Below, piece after piece: positions 1-6,885 of a DNA stretch of 6,885 nt (position 1 is its first letter; each line of letters begins with the position of its first letter). Made by a program: the position numbers and the translations under genes. The notes below the pieces were generated by a model. That model did no database searches and was not told the origin of the DNA. It saw nothing but the letters and a program-made list of their open reading frames with translations. The DNA lies in the NCBI GenBank assembly GCA_004299545.1, contig SCRB01000625.1, forward strand, positions 1-6,885, written 5' to 3'. The stretch comes from Rhizobiaceae bacterium (GTDB taxonomy: Bacteria; Pseudomonadota; Alphaproteobacteria; Rhizobiales; Rhizobiaceae).

Positions 1-33
1 AGAAGGAAACCGAGATCCTGCAGGTTTCCTTCT
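1..33. repeat. Inverted repeat / fold-back junction at frr 3' end
   Basis: Bases 1-11 (agaaggaaacc) are the exact reverse complement of 23-33 (ggtttccttct), around an 11-nt centre that includes the palindrome cctgcagg at 17-24. The repeat runs without mismatch to the first base of the window. Read on the plus strand, bases 3-26 give K-E-T-E-I-L-Q-V, the expected C-terminus of the frr gene that lies on the minus strand. Joining that ending to the minus-strand frame after EKE would give a 186-residue RRF, the usual length. I infer a fold-back joint, where aaacc annealed to ggttt and copying continued on the other strand, rather than a natural terminator. Confidence 0.8.
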
Positions 34-565
34 CGGCAAGGAGCCGGTCGATGGTGGCGATCGTCTCGTCGGTCATCTTCTGCACGCGTTCCGAATGCGC
101 GCGGCTGTCGTCCTGGCTTATCTTGCCGTCTTTCTCGGCTTTCTTGGTATTTTCCATCCCGTCGCGCCGGACATGACGGGCGGCGACGCGCGCCTGCTCC
201 GCATATTGATGCGCGATCTTTACCAATTGCTTGCGCCGCTCTTCGTTAAGTTCCGGCAGTGGAATGCGAAGCGTCGTCCCGTCCATGATCGGGTTGAAGC
301 CCAGATTGGATTCACGGATCGCCCGGTCGACCGCCGCGACAAGCGATTTGTCCCACACAGAAACCGAGATCATCCGCGACTCGGGAACCGTGACCGTCGC
401 GACCTGGTTGATGGGCATGGAGGAACCATAGGCATCGACATTGACCGGGTCGAGGAGGTTCGAGGAAGCGCGTCCCGTCCGAAGCGAAGCAAGGTCATGC
501 TGATAGGCGCCGATCGCGCCTTCCATGCGCCGCTGCAAATCCTTGAAATCGACGTCGTCGCTCAT
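1..565 (-). CDS. frr: Ribosome recycling factor, 3' end disrupted at window edge
   Basis: RRF acts with EF-G in the cytoplasm to split post-termination ribosomes for a new round of initiation. I translated this frame by hand: it opens with [20 protein letters not shown] and stays open to the window edge (188 codons, no stop). Family landmarks are the [14 protein letters not shown] stretch (about residues 28-41), the [10 protein letters not shown] segment (83-92), [16 protein letters not shown] (99-114) and the long helix through [22 protein letters not shown] (about 129-150). GGGGAG lies 9 nt before the ATG at 565. RRF is normally about 185-187 aa and ends like EKEAEIMQV. Here the frame matches the family up to EKE (178-180) and then reads TCRISVSF, which does not. 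The expected ending is encoded on the opposite strand of bases 1-26 (see the inverted repeat). The family call is secure; the last eight residues should not be trusted. It is the last gene of the rpsB-tsf-pyrH-frr block. Confidence 0.96.
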   Translation of the reverse strand, partial: MSDDVDFKDLQRRMEGAIGAYQHDLASLRTGRASSNLLDPVNVDAYGSSMPINQVATVTVPESRMISVSVWDKSLVAAVDRAIRESNLGFNPIMDGTTLRIPLPELNEERRKQLVKIAHQYAEQARVAARHVRRDGMENTKKAEKDGKISQDDSRAHSERVQKMTDETIATIDRLLAEKETCRISVSF

Positions 566-761
566 TGCCTTTTACTCCCCAGCGCCATCCATGGCTGTTT
601 CACACATCCCGGTAACGCCTTGATTCCAGCGAAGCTTCGACCTTTGGAAATCGCATGGCGCAAGCCGGGATTCAAATGCCAAAGCCACTCCTTCGGCGGC
701 TCCTTACCCGAAAGAAACACGCCTTCCGGGGAAAGGACCTCGGCGGAAGCCGGATTTTCCC

Positions 762-1484
762 TCAATTGTCCGATACGACCGTGCGGCGGCCCTCACCTCT
801 GAGGATCGCGCCCAAACCGCCTTTTTCATGTATCGAATAGACAATTATCGGGATGTTGTTCTCTCGCGCAAGCGCTATCGCCGTCATATCCATGATATTG
901 AGGCCTTCCCGCAGCACCTCTTCGTGCGTGATATGGTCGAAGCGCTTGGCGGCGGGGTCTTTCTTCGGGTCGGCCGAATAGACGCCATCGACCTGGGTTC
1001 CCTTGAACAGGGCGTCCGCGCCGATCTCGGCGGCGCGGAGCGCCGCGGCTGAATCGGTGGTGAAAAACGGATTCCCGGTGCCGCCGGCGAAAATAACGAC
1101 CTTGCCCGCATCGATATAGGCCGTCGCCTGCCGTTGCGAAAAACTCTCGCAAAGCTCGGGCATCGCAATTGCCGAAAGAACAACGGCTTCCACGCCTATC
1201 TTCACAAGCGAGGTTCTAAGCGCTAGCGAATTGATGACGGTGCCGAGCATGCCCATATGGTCGCCCGTAACGCGGTCGCCGCCCTTGGATGCGACGGCGA
1301 CGCCGCGGAAGATGTTGCCGCCGCCGATGACCACCGCGACCTGGACGCCCATATCGCGGGCTTCCTTGATGTCCGCCGCGATACGGTCGACGACCGAGAC
1401 ATCGATGCCGAAGCCCTGGCTTCCCATAAGGGCTTCGCCGGAGGCCTTGAGAAGCACACGGCGATAGCGGGGACTTCCGGTCAT
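762..1484 (-). CDS. pyrH: UMP kinase (uridylate kinase)
   Basis: This cytoplasmic enzyme phosphorylates UMP to UDP with ATP, the step that commits pyrimidines to UTP and CTP synthesis. Bacterial enzymes are hexamers of the amino-acid kinase fold, usually regulated by GTP and UTP. The 240-residue product is full length for the family. Visible motifs are the N-terminal KASGEAL (13-19), the glycine-rich GGGNIFRG (54-61), DHMGMLGT (75-82), the UMP-binding region GGTGNPFFTTDSAAALRA (134-151), GVYSADPK (167-174) and DMTA (199-202). The ATG at 1484 is preceded by GAAGAGG (1490-1496) with a 5-nt gap, which supports this start. It follows tsf after 138 bp carrying a strong hairpin, and precedes frr by 196 bp. 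It is probably cotranscribed with them, but I see no clear promoter of its own. Nothing is missing from the catalytic motifs. Confidence 0.98.
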   Translation of the reverse strand: MTGSPRYRRVLLKASGEALMGSQGFGIDVSVVDRIAADIKEARDMGVQVAVVIGGGNIFRGVAVASKGGDRVTGDHMGMLGTVINSLALRTSLVKIGVEAVVLSAIAMPELCESFSQRQATAYIDAGKVVIFAGGTGNPFFTTDSAAALRAAEIGADALFKGTQVDGVYSADPKKDPAAKRFDHITHEEVLREGLNIMDMTAIALARENNIPIIVYSIHEKGGLGAILRGEGRRTVVSDN

Positions 1485-1489
1485 CGTTA

Positions 1490-1496
1490 CCTCTTC
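1490..1496 (-). promoter_or_regulatory. Ribosome binding site of pyrH
   Basis: On the minus strand this reads GAAGAGG and lies 5 nt before the ATG at 1484, fixing the pyrH start. Confidence 0.75.
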
Positions 1497-1570
1497 ATCT
1501 GCCTTTGCATCGGTTGTCCGCCGAACGGGTTCCCGTTTTCAGCCTGATGACCGTCGATGCGATACACGAA

Positions 1571-1596
1571 GGGCATCGCGATGTCACGCGATGCCC
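1571..1596 (-). terminator. Perfect stem-loop between tsf and pyrH
   Basis: The arms gggcatcgcg (1571-1580) and cgcgatgccc (1587-1596) are exactly complementary, giving a 10-bp stem with a 6-nt loop. The structure begins 26 nt after the tsf stop codon. On the minus strand the 3' flank reads ttcgtgtatc, which is only moderately U-rich. It could be a leaky intrinsic terminator that lowers pyrH and frr output relative to rpsB and tsf, or a barrier protecting the upstream mRNA from 3' exonucleases. The stem is certain; its role is inferred. Confidence 0.5.
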
Positions 1597-1622
1597 CAAT
1601 GAGCGGATACAATCGAGATTGC

Positions 1623-2546
1623 TTATTTCTTGACGGCGGCCGCCACCTCGGCGGCAAAATCGGAGGTCTCCTTCTCGATTCCCTCGCCGAGGGCGAACCG
1701 GACGAAGCCGGTGATCGCCGCCGGCGCGCCGATATCTTTTTCGGCTGCTTTCAGCGCCTGCTCGACCGTGAAGTCCGGATTGATGACGAAAGCCTGCTTC
1801 AACAGGACGACCTCGTCGTAGAATTTCCGCAGCCGGCCCTCCACCATCTTCTCGATGATGGCTTCCGGCTTGCCGGACGCGCGCGCCTGCTCGGAGAAGA
1901 TGTTCTTCTCGCGTGCAACCGTGGCGGGATCGATCTCGTCGGTCGTCAGCGCCAGCGGATTGGTGGCCGCAACGTGCATCGCGACCTGCCGGCCGAAAGT
2001 GCGGGCGGCATCGGCATTGCCCTCGGTCTCGATGGCAACGAGGACGCCGATCTTGCCGAGATTGTCGACGATGGCGTTATGAACGTAGGTGGCGACCGTT
2101 CCCGCACCGACGCCGAGTTTCTTCGAGCGGCGGAAGCCCATGTTCTCGCCGATGGTGCCGACGGCATCCTTGATCGTGTCCGCCACGCTCTTCTGCGATC
2201 CCGGATAGGGCGCACTCGCCACCGCCTCGCTCGAACCGCCGGTCGAAAGCGCGGCCTTGGCGACATTGCGGACGATTTCCTGGAACGCCTCGTTGCGCGC
2301 CACGAAATCGGTTTCGGAATTGACTTCGACAACAACGGCGGAAAGCGCGTCCGACGCGACGCCGATCAGACCCTCGGCGGCCGTACGGCCCGCCTTCTTG
2401 TCGGCCTTCGCAATGCCCTTCTTGCGCAGCCAGTCGACAGCGGCTTCCATATCACCGTTGGTCTCGGCCAGCGCCGCCTTGCAATCCATCATGCCCGCGC
2501 CGGTTATGTCGCGGAGTTCCTTAACCTGTGCAGCTGAAATACTCAT
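1623..2546 (-). CDS. tsf: Translation elongation factor Ts
   Basis: EF-Ts is the cytoplasmic guanine-nucleotide exchange factor that releases GDP from EF-Tu so it can reload GTP and aminoacyl-tRNA. From the chosen start the protein has 307 residues, normal for the family. The N-terminal UBA-like domain (about 5-50) contains [16 protein letters not shown] and the helix [11 protein letters not shown]. The EF-Tu-contacting signature TDFV is intact at 79-82 in [13 protein letters not shown]. The core holds [12 protein letters not shown] (165-176), and the C-terminal module contains [21 protein letters not shown] (234-254). The open frame extends upstream to a TTG at 2564, but the ATG at 2546 has GAGG five bases before it and begins [11 protein letters not shown], the usual N-terminus. 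It lies 143 bp after rpsB, separated by three hairpins, the last attenuator-like. Confidence 0.98.
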   Translation of the reverse strand: MSISAAQVKELRDITGAGMMDCKAALAETNGDMEAAVDWLRKKGIAKADKKAGRTAAEGLIGVASDALSAVVVEVNSETDFVARNEAFQEIVRNVAKAALSTGGSSEAVASAPYPGSQKSVADTIKDAVGTIGENMGFRRSKKLGVGAGTVATYVHNAIVDNLGKIGVLVAIETEGNADAARTFGRQVAMHVAATNPLALTTDEIDPATVAREKNIFSEQARASGKPEAIIEKMVEGRLRKFYDEVVLLKQAFVINPDFTVEQALKAAEKDIGAPAAITGFVRFALGEGIEKETSDFAAEVAAAVKK

Positions 2547-2551
2547 TTTCG

Positions 2552-2555
2552 CCTC
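2552..2555 (-). promoter_or_regulatory. Ribosome binding site of tsf
   Basis: GAGG on the minus strand sits 5 nt before the ATG at 2546. It decides the start against the in-frame TTG at 2564, which lies inside the U-rich tail of the preceding hairpin. Confidence 0.7.
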
Positions 2556-2562
2556 GTCATTC

Positions 2563-2600
2563 AAAAAGCGAAAGCGCTCCGTCGAGCGATCGGGGAGCGC
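2563..2600 (-). terminator. Attenuator-like hairpin with U-rich tail before tsf
   Basis: Bases 2594-2600 (ggagcgc) and 2574-2580 (gcgctcc) pair to give a 7-bp GC-rich stem, extendable by one G-U pair, around a 13-nt loop. On the minus strand the 3' side continues tttcgcttttt (2573-2563). A GC stem followed by a broken U-tract is the shape of an intrinsic terminator. Because it lies between two cotranscribed genes and ends 16 nt before the tsf ATG, partial read-through (attenuation) is the likely use. A terminator-like structure is known in the rpsB-tsf spacer of other proteobacteria, from memory. Confidence 0.55.
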
Positions 2601-2607
2601 CGGTTCG

Positions 2608-2632
2608 GGGCGCGGGAAATGGGGCCGCGCCC
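2608..2632 (-). other. Stem-loop 2 in the rpsB-tsf spacer
   Basis: The arms gggcgcgg (2608-2615) and ccgcgccc (2625-2632) form a perfect 8-bp GC stem with a 9-nt loop. No U-tract follows on the minus strand. It lies between the other two spacer hairpins and may protect the rpsB mRNA 3' end or shape the attenuator. Confidence 0.5.
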
Positions 2633-2654
2633 GGCTTCTATCCGTGCCGTGACA

Positions 2655-2678
2655 CCCGCCGGCCCTGAGCCGGGCGGG
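2655..2678 (-). other. Stem-loop 1 just after the rpsB stop
   Basis: cccgccggc (2655-2663) pairs with gcc-g-ggcggg (2669-2678), giving a 9-bp stem with one bulged base (2672) and a 5-nt loop. It starts 11 nt after the rpsB stop codon. No U-run follows, so it is not a classical terminator; mRNA stabilisation is the simplest guess. Confidence 0.5.
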
Positions 2679-2689
2679 CCCACCGTCCC

Positions 2690-3499
2690 TCAGGCGCCGG
2701 CAGAACCTTCCGCCGGAGCGGCTTCGGCAACCGGGGCCGCAGGCATTTCTTCAAGCGCCGGTTCGACCGGAGCTTCCGCCGCAGCACCTATATCGACGCC
2801 CAACGCGCCCTGCTGGCGCGCGATGCCGTCGAGCGCCGCCTTGGCCACCAGATCGCAATAAAGCGCGATCGCGCGCGAGGCGTCGTCATTGCCCGGGACC
2901 GGATAGTCGACGACATCCGGATCGCAGTTGGAATCGACGATAGCGACGACAGGGATGCCGAGACGCTTGGCTTCCTGGATAGCGATCGCTTCCTTGTTGG
3001 TATCGATCACGAACATCAGGTCCGGCGTCGAGCCCATGTCCTTGATGCCGCCGAGCGCACGGTTGAGCTTGTCGCGTTCGCGTTCGAGGTTGAGGCGCTC
3101 CTTCTTGGTGAAGCCCTGTGCCTCGCCCGACAGAAGTTCGTCGAGCTTCCGCAGACGCTGGATCGAGTTGGAGATTGTCTTCCAGTTGGTGAGCATGCCG
3201 CCCAGCCAGCGCGAATTGACGTAATATTGCGCCGAACGCTGCGCCGCGTCGGCGATGATTTCCGACGCCTGACGCTTGGTCCCGACGAGCAGAACGCGGC
3301 CGCCGCTGGCGACGGTGTCGGAAACGACCTTCAGCGCCTGATGCAGCAGCGGCACCGTCTGCGACAGGTCGATGACGTGGATGTTGTTGCGCGCGCCGAA
3401 AATATAAGGCGCCATCTTCGGGTTCCAGCGATGTGTCTGGTGGCCGAAATGAATGCCAGCTTCCAGAAGCTGGCGCATGCTGAAATCAGGCAGAGCCAT
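2690..3499 (-). CDS. rpsB: 30S ribosomal protein S2
   Basis: S2 binds the 30S subunit near the head-body junction, is added late in assembly and is needed to recruit S1. From the chosen start the protein has 269 residues. Family blocks are [20 protein letters not shown] (8-27), the [14 protein letters not shown] segment (32-45), LLVGTKRQA (70-78), [13 protein letters not shown] (94-106), [19 protein letters not shown] (159-177) and [15 protein letters not shown] (181-195), followed by VPGNDDA. A coiled basic insertion (about 129-150) is normal. The last 30-35 residues are an Ala/Pro/Glu-rich tail, a common low-complexity extension in alphaproteobacterial S2. The frame runs open 55 codons further upstream to 3664, but that region is leader. 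The ATG at 3499 has AAAGGA at 3508-3513 and starts with the family-typical [12 protein letters not shown]. It heads the translation operon behind its own promoter. Confidence 0.98.
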   Translation of the reverse strand: MALPDFSMRQLLEAGIHFGHQTHRWNPKMAPYIFGARNNIHVIDLSQTVPLLHQALKVVSDTVASGGRVLLVGTKRQASEIIADAAQRSAQYYVNSRWLGGMLTNWKTISNSIQRLRKLDELLSGEAQGFTKKERLNLERERDKLNRALGGIKDMGSTPDLMFVIDTNKEAIAIQEAKRLGIPVVAIVDSNCDPDVVDYPVPGNDDASRAIALYCDLVAKAALDGIARQQGALGVDIGAAAEAPVEPALEEMPAAPVAEAAPAEGSAGA

Positions 3500-3618
3500 T
3501 CGAAAGTTCCTTTCCGGTTGGACCTCCACGGACCTCGACAAGGCGGGAGTTCCCGCTATGCCACCGGTGGTCGCGGCCGGATGTCTCCCGGCTCGAAACC
3601 TGATCCGTGTGTGGAATG
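3500..3618 (-). promoter_or_regulatory. Structured 5' leader of rpsB
   Basis: Between the inferred transcript start and the ATG there are about 118 nt with several self-complementary elements. gccgg/ccggc (3576-3580 with 3588-3592) has a 7-nt loop. The 10-bp palindrome ccaccggtgg lies at 3561-3570. gcggga/tcccgc (3543-3548 with 3551-3556) makes a tight hairpin. Autoregulation by S2 binding its own leader is established in enterobacteria, and structured rpsB leaders are known in other bacteria. Whether this leader binds S2 is inference; I did not match it to a named RNA family. Confidence 0.4.
3508..3513 (-). promoter_or_regulatory. Ribosome binding site of rpsB
   Basis: AAAGGA on the minus strand lies 8 nt before the ATG at 3499. 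It decides this start against the 55-codon longer open frame, which would begin inside the promoter region. Confidence 0.75.
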
Positions 3619-3624
3619 AACGCG

Positions 3625-3653
3625 CATATAGAGGCTCGACGTGAAAATGGCAA
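3625..3653 (-). promoter_or_regulatory. Sigma70-type promoter for the rpsB operon
   Basis: On the minus strand TTGCCA (3653-3648) is separated by exactly 17 nt from TATATG (3630-3625). The -35 matches TTGACA at 5 of 6 positions and the -10 matches TATAAT at 4 of 6. It sits just downstream of the pump gene, where an independent promoter for a highly expressed ribosomal operon is expected. Transcription would start near 3618. Confidence 0.6.
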
Positions 3654-3670
3654 GCGCCGCACACAGATGC

Positions 3671-3700
3671 AAAAAAAGGCTGAACCTCACTCCGCCGCCG
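3671..3700 (-). terminator. Weak candidate terminator after the RND gene
   Basis: A run of seven T on the minus strand (3677-3671) follows the pump stop codon (3689-3687) by 9 nt. Upstream pairing is poor: only short interrupted stems such as GAAC with GUUC can be drawn. The T-run and position suit a terminator that insulates the pump from rpsB, but the stem does not make a strong case. Confidence 0.3.
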
Positions 3701-6700
3701 GCCGCAGTTCCTCCGCCGAATCGTTCTTTTCAGCCACGGTTTCCATCGTCTCAGGCTCGTCGTGCTTTCCGTGCGACGGCAGCAGCCGCAGCAGGAAACC
3801 GGAAAGCCACTCGAAATAGAGGTAAACCACTGGCGTCACGAACAATGTGAGGGCCTGCGAGACAATAAGGCCGCCTACCACCGCGACGCCCAGAGGCTGG
3901 CGCAGTTCCGCGCTCGCGCCGGTGCCGAGCGCGATCGGCAGCGTTCCCATGATCGTCGCAAGGGTCGTCATCATGATCGGCCGGAAACGCATGACGCTGG
4001 CATCGTGGATCGCCTGCAGCGGAGATCGTCCTTCACGCCTCAGCACCAGCGCGACATCGATCATCATGATGCCGTTCTTCTTGACGATGCCAATCAACAT
4101 CAGGATGCCGATGACGGCTATAACCGACAGGTCCATACCGGCCAGGCGGAGCGCGATCAGCGCGCCGAGCACCGCCGACGGCAGGCCGGTCAGGATCGTC
4201 AGCGGGTGGATGAAGCTCTCGTAAAGCATGCCGAGCACGATATAGATCGTGAGAACGGCGCCGCCGATCAGATAACCCTGGTTGGCAAGCGACTGCTCGA
4301 ACGTCTTGGCATTGCCGGCAAAGGCGGTCGAGATCGTCTTGGGTATGCGTATCTCCTGCTTCAGGGCCTCGATCCGCTGCACTGTCTGGCCGAGCGCGAC
4401 ACCCTTCGGCAGGTTGTAGGAAATGGTGACGGCAGGAAGCTGCCCCAACTGGTTCACCGTCAGAGCGCCGGTCGTGCGCTCGACGCGCGCGAACGCGCCC
4501 AATGGAACCAGGCTTCCGCTGGAGGTTCTCACCTGGATCGCCAGCATCCTTTCGGGCGACCAGTTGATCCTCGGATCGAGTTCCATGATGACTTCATAGC
4601 TGTCGGCGGAGCCGAAAATCGTCGATATCTGCTCCGTCCCGAATCCCCCGTAGATAGCGGATCGAAGGGTATCGGTATCGACCCCGAGCGTCGACGCCTT
4701 GTCGCGGTCCACGATCAGGGTGGCCTGCAGGGCGTCGTTCTGGAGGTCCGAATTCACGTCGGTGAAATTCGCGCGATCGGCCGCCATCGCGGCCTCGAGC
4801 TTCTGCGCCCAGCTGTTGGTCTCGTCATTGTCCAGTCCCTGGACGACAACCTGGTATTGGCTGGCCGAGGAGTGCGCGCCGAGCCGCAGGTTCTGTACCG
4901 GCTGCATGTAGGTGCTGATGCCGGGAATATCGGAGAGTTTGTGCCGCAACGCCGAAAGGACGGTTTCGATGTCCGGCCGCTGATCCTTCGGCTTCAGTTC
5001 CACGAACATGCGCCCCTGGTTGAGCGGCGTGCCCCTGTAGGGATTGCCGCCGACCGACGAGGCCACGTGCGCCACATAGGGCGATTGCTCGAAGACCTTC
5101 TCCACCTTTGCCTGCAACTTCACCATGGCGTCGTAGGAAATGTCCTGGCGCGCGATCGTGGTGACGGAAACCTGGCCGATATCCTCTTCCGGGAAAAAGC
5201 CCTTCGGCGAGGTTTTGAGCAGCCAGGCCGAAGTGGCGGCTGTGGCAAGGAAAATCAGGAAAACGATGAAATGGTGCCGAAGGCACAGCGTCAACAGCCA
5301 GTCATAGGCGCGGACCGAGACGCCGCGCTTGTGCTCATGATGCGCTTCGGCTCCACGCTTCGCACGCGGCAGCTTGAGCAGGCGCGAGCACAGCATCGGC
5401 GTCAACGTCAGGGAGACGAACATCGAGGCAACGATGGCCACCGTCACCACGACGGCGAATTCATTGAAGATGCGGCCGACGACCCCTCCCATCAAAAGCA
5501 CGGGAATGAAGACGGCCACGAGCGAGATCGAGATCGAGATGATGGTGAAGCCGATTTCCCTCGATCCCTTGAGGGCCGCCTGGAAGGCCGGCAGGCCATC
5601 CTCCTCCATATGCCGGAAAATATTCTCCAGCATGACGATGGCGTCGTCGACCACGAGACCCACCGCGAGCGTCAGGCCCATCAGCGAGATATTGTCGATG
5701 GAAAAGCCGAAAAGATACATCGCGCCGAGCGTCGCGATCAGCGAGATCGGGACCGCCACGGCGGGAATGATCGTCGCGGTCACGCGCCGCAGGAAGAGGA
5801 AGATCACCAGTACGACGAGCACGATGGTGAGGAGCAACGTGAACTGCACGTCCGTCACGGCCTCGCGGATCGAGGTCGAGCGGTCGTTCAGGAGCTTGAT
5901 GCTGGCGGCGGCTGGCAGTTGGCTGTCGAAGGAAGGCAGCATCGCCTTCACCCGATCGACGACATCGACCGTGTTCGCCCCCGGTTGACGCTGGACGGCG
6001 AGAAGCACCGCGCGGGTGCCGTCATACCAGCTTCCCGTGGTCGTGGTTTCCACCGAATCGACCACACGCGTCACCTCGCCCAATCGTACGGGATGCCCGT
6101 TCTTGTTGGCTATGATGATGTTGGAAAAGCCTGCCGCATTGGTAAGCGGCGTGTTGGACGTGATCGTCAGCTGCTGCTGCTGGTTCTGGATGACGCCGAG
6201 CGGCGTGGTGCTGTTGGCAGACGCGACGGCCTGCTGCAACTGGTCGATCGAAATGCCGCGCGCGGCAAGCGCCGTCGGGTCGATCTGGATGCGCACGGCA
6301 TATTTCTGCTGTCCGAAGATCAGCACCTGCGCCACGCCGTTGATGGTGGAAAGCGACGGCGACATGACGTTTTCGGCGAAAGCGTCGAGGTCCGTGAGCG
6401 GGATGGTATTGCTGACGAGCGAAAGGATGAGGACGGGGGCGTCGGCCGGATTGACCTTCCTGTAGCTCGGCGGGCTGGTCATTTCGGGCGGCAGGGATTT
6501 CTGCACGCGCGCGATCGCCGACTGAACGTCGGCGGCGGCGGCATCGATATTGCGGTTCAGGTCGAACTGGATCGCGATTGCCGTGCTGCCGAGCGAATTC
6601 GTGGTCGAAATGGAATCGATCCCGGCAATCGTGGCGAACTGCTTGATGAGCGGGATCGCGACCGACGTCGCCATCGTTTCCGGTGATGCGCCGGTAAGCT

Positions 6701-6845
6701 GAGCCGACACGTTGATGACGGGAAACTCTGCCTCGGGCAGCGCCGCGACGGGAAGAAACTTGTAAGCGAAAAGCCCGCCCATGATAAGGGCGAGCGACAT
6801 CAAAAGCGTGGCGACGGGTCGCCTGATACAGAATTCAGGTATCAT
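3687..6845 (-). CDS. RND multidrug efflux permease, HAE1 type, MdtB/MdtC/MuxB-like
   Basis: This is an inner-membrane proton-driven antiporter that works as a trimer with a periplasmic adaptor and an outer-membrane channel to expel hydrophobic compounds. Its 1052 residues are typical. The layout is TM1 (about 10-29), a first large periplasmic loop (30-333), TM2-TM7 (about 334-543), a second loop (544-857), TM8-TM12 (about 859-1009) and a charged cytoplasmic tail. Proton-relay residues are present: D400/D401 in [14 protein letters not shown] and K923 in [12 protein letters not shown], with LYESFIHPL at 874-882. The DD pair and the KKN form fit the drug-exporting branch rather than metal exporters. 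The segments NLRLGA (652-657) and SQYQ (662-665) resemble MdtB/MdtC. The start at 6845 overlaps the upstream stop as ATGA, implying translational coupling; only G-rich sequence precedes it. Substrates cannot be read from sequence. A short His-rich stretch (HHEH, 502-505) lies in the cytoplasmic linker between TM6 and TM7. Confidence 0.96.
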   Translation of the reverse strand: MIPEFCIRRPVATLLMSLALIMGGLFAYKFLPVAALPEAEFPVINVSAQLTGASPETMATSVAIPLIKQFATIAGIDSISTTNSLGSTAIAIQFDLNRNIDAAAADVQSAIARVQKSLPPEMTSPPSYRKVNPADAPVLILSLVSNTIPLTDLDAFAENVMSPSLSTINGVAQVLIFGQQKYAVRIQIDPTALAARGISIDQLQQAVASANSTTPLGVIQNQQQQLTITSNTPLTNAAGFSNIIIANKNGHPVRLGEVTRVVDSVETTTTGSWYDGTRAVLLAVQRQPGANTVDVVDRVKAMLPSFDSQLPAAASIKLLNDRSTSIREAVTDVQFTLLLTIVLVVLVIFLFLRRVTATIIPAVAVPISLIATLGAMYLFGFSIDNISLMGLTLAVGLVVDDAIVMLENIFRHMEEDGLPAFQAALKGSREIGFTIISISISLVAVFIPVLLMGGVVGRIFNEFAVVVTVAIVASMFVSLTLTPMLCSRLLKLPRAKRGAEAHHEHKRGVSVRAYDWLLTLCLRHHFIVFLIFLATAATSAWLLKTSPKGFFPEEDIGQVSVTTIARQDISYDAMVKLQAKVEKVFEQSPYVAHVASSVGGNPYRGTPLNQGRMFVELKPKDQRPDIETVLSALRHKLSDIPGISTYMQPVQNLRLGAHSSASQYQVVVQGLDNDETNSWAQKLEAAMAADRANFTDVNSDLQNDALQATLIVDRDKASTLGVDTDTLRSAIYGGFGTEQISTIFGSADSYEVIMELDPRINWSPERMLAIQVRTSSGSLVPLGAFARVERTTGALTVNQLGQLPAVTISYNLPKGVALGQTVQRIEALKQEIRIPKTISTAFAGNAKTFEQSLANQGYLIGGAVLTIYIVLGMLYESFIHPLTILTGLPSAVLGALIALRLAGMDLSVIAVIGILMLIGIVKKNGIMMIDVALVLRREGRSPLQAIHDASVMRFRPIMMTTLATIMGTLPIALGTGASAELRQPLGVAVVGGLIVSQALTLFVTPVVYLYFEWLSGFLLRLLPSHGKHDEPETMETVAEKNDSAEELRPAAE

Positions 6846-6885
6846 TTGCCCGCCCCGCCCGGGGCCTCTTCCATGGCTACTTTCC
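6842..6885 (-). CDS. 3' end of upstream gene, probably periplasmic adaptor (MFP)
   Basis: Reading the minus strand in the frame that ends in TGA at 6844-6842 gives [17 protein letters not shown]. The stop overlaps the pump start as ATGA. Adaptor proteins of RND pumps are normally encoded directly upstream of the permease and often end in a Gly/Ala/Pro-rich tail, which fits. Only 13 codons are visible, so the identity is inferred from position, frame and composition, not from a domain. Confidence 0.5.
   Translation of the reverse strand, partial: KVAMEEAPGGAGK

Noticed and set aside
360..371. 12-nt direct repeat gaaaccgagatc, also at 6-17
   Set aside because: One such match is expected by chance in a window of this size, and bases 6-17 are better explained as the fold-back copy of the frr 3' end.
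719..760. Possible terminator hairpins after pyrH
   Set aside because: Only short stems with G-U pairs can be drawn (for example cctttc/ggaagg on the minus strand), and no proper U-tract follows.
562..765. Small minus-strand open frame (67 codons) in the pyrH-frr spacer
   Set aside because: It overlaps the pyrH stop and the frr start, has no convincing Shine-Dalgarno and no recognisable features; chance openness in GC-rich DNA explains it.
95..802. A 235-codon plus-strand open frame opposite frr and the pyrH-frr spacer
   Set aside because: It is a shadow of frr with no recognisable motifs, and it crosses the end of pyrH.
1557..2537. A 326-codon plus-strand open frame antisense to tsf
   Set aside because: It has low-complexity Arg/Asp/Gly/Leu composition with no family resemblance, and lies almost entirely opposite the well-supported EF-Ts gene.
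3500..3664. N-terminal 55-residue extension of S2
   Set aside because: It would start within the promoter region, has no S2 homology, and the ATG at 3499 has a proper Shine-Dalgarno and the canonical N-terminus.
3762..6686. A 974-codon open frame on the plus strand, antisense to the RND permease
   Set aside because: Its translation is dominated by Arg, Asp, His, Gln and Gly with no recognisable domain or membrane segment, as expected from the mirror frame of a high-GC coding gene. The minus-strand frame has full family motifs.
3687..6845. RND permease as a heavy-metal (CusA-type) exporter because of the HHEH stretch
   Set aside because: The Asp-Asp pair in TM4 and the KKN motif in TM10 match the drug-exporting HAE1 branch; the histidines lie in a variable cytoplasmic linker.

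Overview
The window looks like a high-GC alphaproteobacterial chromosome segment, most likely Hyphomicrobiales-like; this rests on gene order and protein flavour, not on a database search. Every gene I can support lies on the minus strand, so biological order runs from high to low coordinates. The order is [adaptor 3' end] - RND efflux permease - rpsB - tsf - pyrH - frr. The last four form the widely conserved block for ribosomal protein S2, elongation factor Ts, UMP kinase and ribosome recycling factor.

Region 6885-3687 is an efflux module. The final codons of a gene that is probably a periplasmic adaptor overlap, through an ATGA, the start of a complete 1052-residue RND permease of the drug-exporting (HAE1, MdtB/MdtC/MuxB-like) type. 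Region 3686-3500 separates this module from the housekeeping block. It holds a T-run after the pump stop, a good sigma70-type promoter (TTGCCA, 17 nt, TATATG) and a structured leader before rpsB.

Region 3499-1 is the translation and nucleotide operon. rpsB and tsf are separated by 143 bp carrying three consecutive stem-loops, the last with a U-rich 3' flank like an attenuator. tsf and pyrH are separated by 138 bp with a perfect 10-bp stem-loop. pyrH and frr are separated by 196 bp in which I see no convincing promoter or terminator. Gene starts were set by Shine-Dalgarno spacing and family N-termini; rpsB and tsf start later than their longest open frames.

The oddest thing is at the very start of the window. 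The last residues of frr are wrong for the family, and the first 33 bp form an inverted repeat. Read on the opposite strand, those bases encode exactly the missing frr C-terminus. This is best explained by a fold-back template switch at a 5-nt microhomology, probably an amplification or assembly artefact at a contig end.

I found no CRISPR array, mobile element, tRNA or rRNA, and no evidence of a new biological system. This is an ordinary core region with a few regulatory hairpins and one sequence-integrity problem.
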